Assembly: GCF_000321225.1 (NCBI RefSeq)
Contig: NW_004450397.1
Location: forward strand, 3,968,091-4,032,090
DNA: 64,000 nt
Reading direction: 5' to 3'
Source: Odobenus rosmarus divergens
Taxonomy: Eukaryota > Chordata > Mammalia > Carnivora > Odobenidae
Positions 59,081-64,000 of the stretch are shown piece after piece. Each line of letters opens with the position of its first letter. Position 1 is the stretch's first letter. Position numbers and translations under genes: made by a program. The notes beneath the pieces are model-generated. The model had not been told where the DNA came from, searched no databases, and worked only from the letters and a program-made list of their open reading frames with translations.

Positions 59081-59292
59081 GGGGCGCCTGGGGGCTCAGT
59101 CAGTTAAAAGCATCTGCTTCAGCTCAGGTCATGATCCCAAGGTTCTGGTAGGGAAACCAGCATCTGGCTCCATGCTCTCCGCTCAGTGGGAAGTCTGTTT
59201 GTCCCTCTCTCTCCCCTTCTGCCCCTCCCCCTGCTCCTGCTCTGTTTCTCTCTCACACATAAATCAATAAAAATCTTAAAAAAAAAAAAAAG
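59081..59292 (+). repeat. SINEC with internal changes
   Basis: Head 'ggggcgcctgggggctcagt' (a few bases lost), CT-rich middle, ATAAATCAATAAAAATC tail and a long A-run passing into (AAAAG)n at about 59290-59308. Confidence 0.93.
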
Positions 59293-59487
59293 AAAAGAAA
59301 AGAAAAAGAGATTCGTGGAGAATTCTCTCACAAGGTTTAAGGCCAGGCCTGCTCAGGCATCCCAAGGAATATGAGCTTCCCAGAATGGGAATGACAGGGG
59401 CCAGGGAGAAGGAACAGACCTTGCACAGGGACAAATAAACAAGCATGTTTTACTTGTTTAGTTAGGAAGTGCCCCCCATTCTTCTTA

Positions 59488-59880
59488 GAACAAAATTCAA
59501 ATTCTCCTCCCCCCGCTCCGCCATAGGCCAGTGGGCATTGCTGCTCTGTCCTTGCTGGCTTCCCGGCGCCACACTGCAGAGCCCCCTCCCCACCTCCCCC
59601 TGCTGCGGCCACACAGGCCTCACTGTCCCCGGCACATACCACACTCCTTCCTGCCTGGAGCCTTCCCTCCACCTGGAATATCCTCCACGAAGCTCACTCC
59701 CTCGCCTCCTTCAGGCCTCCACTCCCCAGCCTGGAGTTGCTTTCTGTCCCCTCCGACTGTCTTATTTTTCTTCTTTAAAGTGCTGTCATCACAACCTACT
59801 TTGTATGTATCTGTCTTCCTTCTGCCCCTGAGGGCAGGCCCTTTGTTTACTGCTATGCCCACAGGGTCTGTATCTGTTCA
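59488..59880 (+). repeat. L2 LINE 3' part
   Basis: L2 order: 'ccacctggaatatcctcca', 'ctcgcctccttcaggcctcc', 'gagggcaggccctttgttta', 'tatgcccacagggtctgt'. Confidence 0.75.
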
Positions 59881-59924
59881 CCAAAAGAAACAACTATTTA
59901 TAATCCTATCAATGGTCTACCCAC

Positions 59925-60115
59925 CATTATGGGTTGAACTGCACACACCCCCAAATTCCCTATATTGGAGTCCTAACCCCCAATACCTCAGACTGTGACC
60001 CAACTTGGAGATGGTGTCTTTAGAGAGGTAACCAAGTTAAAGATGAAGTTATTAGGGTGGGCCCTAATCCAATATGACTAGTGTCCTTATAAGAAGGGAT
60101 ATTTGCCATGATTTT
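59925..60115 (+). mobile_element. MLT1-like (ERVL-MaLR) LTR fragment
   Basis: Typical MaLR LTR start and middle: 'attatgggttgaactgcaca', 'gagtcctaacccccaatacc', 'attagggtgggccctaatcc', 'gtgtccttataagaaggga'. The 3' half is missing or diverged. Confidence 0.75.
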
Positions 60116-60262
60116 GAATGTCAACCGCTCTCCACTCTTGGAGGCAGGAGTTCAGTAGAAAATCATCCCTCTGAAACATGTCCATTCAGTATGTACTCTC
60201 GCCAGTTTCTACGGACCTAAGGTGCCTTCTATTAAATGTCACTTTAAAACAGGTAAAAAGAT

Positions 60263-60363
60263 TGGGGCGCTGGGTGGCTGAGCCAGTTAAACGTCTGCCT
60301 TGGGCTCCAGTCATGATCCCAGGGTGCTGGGATCGAGCCCTACATCGGGCTCCCTGATCAACA
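60263..60363 (+). repeat. tailless SINEC with perfect target duplication
   Basis: Only about 100 bp: the tRNA-like head up to 'gggctccctgatcaaca', with no CT-rich middle and no A-tail. It is bounded by a perfect 18-bp direct repeat, taaaacaggtaaaaagat, at 60245-60262 and 60364-60381. Confidence 0.95.
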
Positions 60364-60381
60364 TAAAACAGGTAAAAAGAT

Positions 60382-63300
60382 AAATACTATGCCGTGGATT
60401 AAAATGTTAAGGTGAAGACTAAGGTATCCATAAAATGCTGCATTTTTGAACACTTGGCCATCACAGGCCTGGATGCGTCTGGGCCTGAGGCCGTTCCTCT
60501 CTCTCTCTTTCTCTCACCAGAACGCAGCCTGTGTCAGCTGAGACATTTACACAACAACAAGCACAGACAGCCCGGAGAATATTCAGAGCAAGCCAAAGGA
60601 ATAAAAGGTGGAGGAACCCTGCAGAGGTTTGCTTGCTTCCCTTCCTGGTTATTTGGCATAGCCCTGCTCTAGGCTTTCAGTGGCTGGAACCAGAGTCAGA
60701 AGGGACTGGAAGCAGGGGAAAGAAGAGAAGAAAAAACCTTTCAAATCCAGGGCGGAGCAGGTGGAGTGACTGGTATGAGGGGCAGTCAGTGTTTGCACAT
60801 CAGCCCAGGATCTGCCAGCTAGACGGGAGATCATTTCTCAAATGCCCAAGTTCCTCTTTGAAATCATTCACACACTTCCCCGAAGTCCCCTGGTTTTCTC
60901 CTAATACCCGCTTCTCTTTTAACTTCTGGCTGAGCAGAGCCTACACAGAATAAATGGATGTTTAACTGGGTAGAGAGAAAGAAGAAAAAAATATTAGGAA
61001 TGGGATACTCCGCTGGGGAGAGCCAGGCCTGGTGAGGAGCCAACGCCAGGGGGCACAGCCAGAGGGTGACACGAGGTGATCCCGGGACGGGCCTCCGGAA
61101 GAGAAGAGGGGCCCAGAGGGCAGGAAAGGGTTTGGCACATGAAGGCTGCCCCTCCTGCTGATCACAAATATACCCCACTTCATCCCGACACATTACCCAT
61201 TCCCTCCAAACTTCGGCCTGGAGAGACAAAGCGATCAGGGCTCAAGAGTATGCACTACAGTGACTTCCCATTAGAAAAAAATACGGAAACTTCGCTAACT
61301 TCAGACAGGTAACAGTATGCGTGGTGTAAGACGACAGACGGCATCTCAGAATTAATTTTTGCACATTGCCACGCTTGGGTTGGAAGAACCATGGTCTGAA
61401 GGTCTCTCTCTCTTCTTACAAGCTGTTGTCATTTCTACTTCTAGCTCCCTCAGAGTCCCCCAGATTGTCAGTGACAGCCTGGGAAAGAGCCCAGGGCTCC
61501 TGGGTAAAAGGTCCCAGCCATGAAGCATGGCCTGTGTTTAGTAATCCAACTGCAGTGGATTTTTACCTCCACCACTTGTACTTGGTTTCAACATCTTCTG
61601 CTAAATTCACCCAAGCTGGCAAAAAAAAAGGGGGAAAGGAAAAGAAAAAAGAAAAGAAAATCAGCAAATCATCTCAAACAGACTGGAGTGCATTCAGCTC
61701 TACAGCTGAACAAAAACACTCTGGTTGTGCTTCGAAAAGACTTACTCCTGCTACACTCCTCCCTGATCACTTGCTCAAAACCCGGCCCTGGTTAATCAGG
61801 AACAGCACCTGATCTTCTGGCTCTTGGTTGAAAAACTTGATTCAACAGCTAGGACTGGCAACCTGTGGCCCCAAAGCACATTTCCCAGATGCCTGTGGCC
61901 TCTGACCACAAAACATTATTTAAGTAAGAAGGGACGCGGTTAATTTTGACTCAGGTCTATTGAAATCTGCTCCAAGTTCTTTAACAATAACAACAACGTG
62001 GCGTAAGAGCTTGGGCACGGCTTTACCTCAACTAGTTTGTCATGAAACATGACAAACAGTTCAAGAGGGTGTACCCGGTTTGTGTACCTGAGCCACATGG
62101 CCTGCCTCTTCTCTTGCAAAACCATCCGATGGCACAGCTCACTCCCGCCCTGGAAAACGCCTGATCGTGTGTAACTAGGTAGCCAGGGCTGGGGCACCCA
62201 AACGGAAGAGTGGTTTTATATGAAGTGTCCTTCTAGAATACACTGGGGATTTTAAGTCTGAGAAGCAGCAGATCTGCCCCCACCAGAACTCCATTTTCCC
62301 TATGAGTTCAATCAAAACCAGAAAGCAAGCCAAGAGCTCAGGAAAGCTCTTCAGAAGTCTTGCCGAGACTTCCTGAGCTGAGCACATCCTGACGGGACGG
62401 CCGGGCATGTCAGCAGCCGGGACCCACACAGGCGGGGTGCAGTTAAGAGCCATTTTCCATTATTCTGAGATGAGCAAACCCAACCAAAGGAAGGGGCAGG
62501 GGTGGTGGAGGGGGGAGCAGGGGGTAAAGAAGCCAAAAATAAAGCCCTGTTAATTACCAAGTGCAGCTGGAGAGGAAAGGAGCTCCAGAGAAAGATTTAG
62601 CAGAAGGACCTGACAACGCTGAAAAGATAAATACTGACTGATGGCTCTGGGCACGGTCTGCCCCAGGCTGTTTTGGCAGGATTCCTCAGAGTTTGCTCCA
62701 GCTCCTCCTAAACTAACTCTCATTATCTGGGCACCCGCCCCCCACTTCCCCTTCCCACAGCACACCCTCCCTACAACAAACCAAAACGGTTTGGAAAGAC
62801 CCAGGGAAACCGTCACCATAACGTGTGCTGTGAAATAATGATTTTTACAAGCAGTATGCATCCATGAAGTGATACAGGCATATGATCTAAAATTGTTTTC
62901 AAACAGTACCAAGACCGTGAAGTTAAAGGAGGACAAAAGTCTCCTTCCCTGCACCCACTTCTGCTCCCCAGAGGTCACCATGACTAACAAGCCTAGGTTA
63001 ACCTTCCAGAAACTCTACTTCTATTAGCATTAGCTTTTCTACAAGCGGGATGACATGATTCCTCCCCCGCTTAGCAACAGATCATAACTCCCTTTCAAAG
63101 TCAGTACCTATAAACCCTACCTCACGAATTTGTACCCAGTACTGTCATTGGATTATTTTATTTCCAGGTTTTTACTTTCAAAACAACGTGGAGAAGCACA
63201 TGGATCTTTGTTTAACGGTGTGAGAACATCCGTAGGACGGACGGACTGCCGGCAGCAAAACTGCTGCAGGAATTGATTTAATTCAGATTCAATATTGAGG

Positions 63301-63873
63301 CTACTGCCCCTTAAAAAGAATCGCAAACTGGTGAACGGAGCCAAAATGACAACTGAGGAAGCAGAGGCACTATTTCGATCACAAGGGATTCCATTCTGGG
63401 GCAACCACTTCCCGTGGGCTCGCTTGTGTCTCCGCCAAGAGAAAAATGCAGGTCTTTCCTGAAAGCTGCCACAGTCTGTTTGGGCAGAGATTCCTCCAAG
63501 CTCAACAGCCTCATCGGTTTCTGTGCCCTAAGGGCAGTTTTAGATATTAAATAAGAAAGCAAGAAAATGAGTTAGACTCCAATCGCAGAAGTGTAGCTGC
63601 GGATGGGCAGTAGAGATGGTTTCATTACGTGATTGAGAACATAGTCAAGAGTCTCACGGCAGAAAATGGGATGGCAGGACTCGTTGGGCCTTGCTTGGCA
63701 GGACCTTAGATTCTATAATCTGTGTGCTTCATTTGGACGACAGTGTCTGGAGATATCACATTATTCTAGATTTCTCTTGATTCTACGTTCTGCCCGCCCT
63801 CCCAAATCCATGCCTGAATCCAGTGCCTGAGGCTACTGTTCACCTGGGGGTGGTGTTCAGAAATATCTATCTA
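60382..63873. other. MREG intron, nothing recognised
   Basis: About 3.5 kb with no SINEC. I looked here on the minus strand for MREG exons 1 and 2 and saw neither. The frames of up to 148 codons show no domain. A GA-rich stretch is at 61620-61660. Confidence 0.5.
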
Positions 63874-64000
63874 GGGGCACCTGGGTGGCTCAGATGGTTA
63901 AGCGTCTGCCTTCGGCTCAGGTCATGATCCCAGGGTCCTGGGATCGAGCCCCACATCGGGCTCCCTGCTCAGCGGGAAGCCTGCTTCTCTCTCTCCCACT
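63874..64000 (+). repeat. SINEC, cut by the window end
   Basis: Intact head 'ggggcacctgggtggctcag' through 'tcagcgggaagcctgcttct'. The CT-rich part runs off the window. Confidence 0.96.

Larger units (their letters stand above)
38373..64000 (-). other. MREG: MREG upstream intron (intron 2, continuing beyond the window)
   Basis: The acceptor of exon 3 is at 38374-38373. I searched the minus strand up to 64000 for the preceding coding exon (the segment before EWQKLNYD, and the cysteine-rich start of the protein) and did not find either. The human gene spans tens of kb with long 5' introns, so 25 kb without an exon is not surprising. The 705-N gap could hide an exon. The block contains most of the SINEs in the window. 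Confidence 0.7.

Overview
The window is mammalian nuclear DNA from a carnivoran. It is riddled with tRNA-Lys-derived carnivore SINEs (Can-SINE/SINEC type: tRNA-like head, CT-rich middle, A-rich tail with AATAAA-like units), together with old mammalian MIR, L2, L1M, MER5/hAT and ERV relics. None of the roughly 27 SINEs I read has the head typical of young canid elements (SINEC_Cf), so I infer an arctoid (bear, seal or mustelid-like animal) rather than a dog or fox. There are no prokaryotic features. Two assembly gaps (50 and 705 N) are present.

The only protein-coding gene I can support is MREG (melanoregulin), on the minus strand. Its last three coding exons are at 38372-38282, 37024-36861 and 36127-35993. 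They splice in frame with canonical GT/AG sites and encode the C-terminal 129 residues of a protein that is 214 residues long in human. The probable 3' UTR runs down to a cluster of AATAAA signals near 34.4-34.5 kb. The first two coding exons (about 85 residues) were not found, so everything from 38373 to 64000 is read as the upstream MREG intron, with the promoter outside the window or, less likely, an exon hidden in a gap.

Layout: 1-34.3 kb is apparently gene-free DNA downstream of MREG. It holds L2, MIR, L1M and MER5 relics, a solo ERV1-like LTR with visible TATA box and polyadenylation signal (about 27.36-27.64 kb), and a decayed minus-strand ERV pol relic of class III type (about 31.7-33.8 kb) split by a SINE. 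The first 11 kb lack SINECs. 34.4-38.4 kb is the MREG 3' end. 38.4-64 kb is MREG intron, dense in SINECs, with a GC-rich block at 48.1-49.5 kb.

Points most worth a second look: (1) an antisense SINEC whose target-site duplication overlaps the 5' splice site of MREG exon 4; (2) a 185-bp perfect copy of 18486-18670 placed directly after the 50-N gap at 15879, which looks like a chimeric gap fill; (3) a tailless SINEC bounded by a perfect 18-bp target duplication at 60.26 kb; (4) an unresolved tail-to-tail SINE pair around the 705-N gap.
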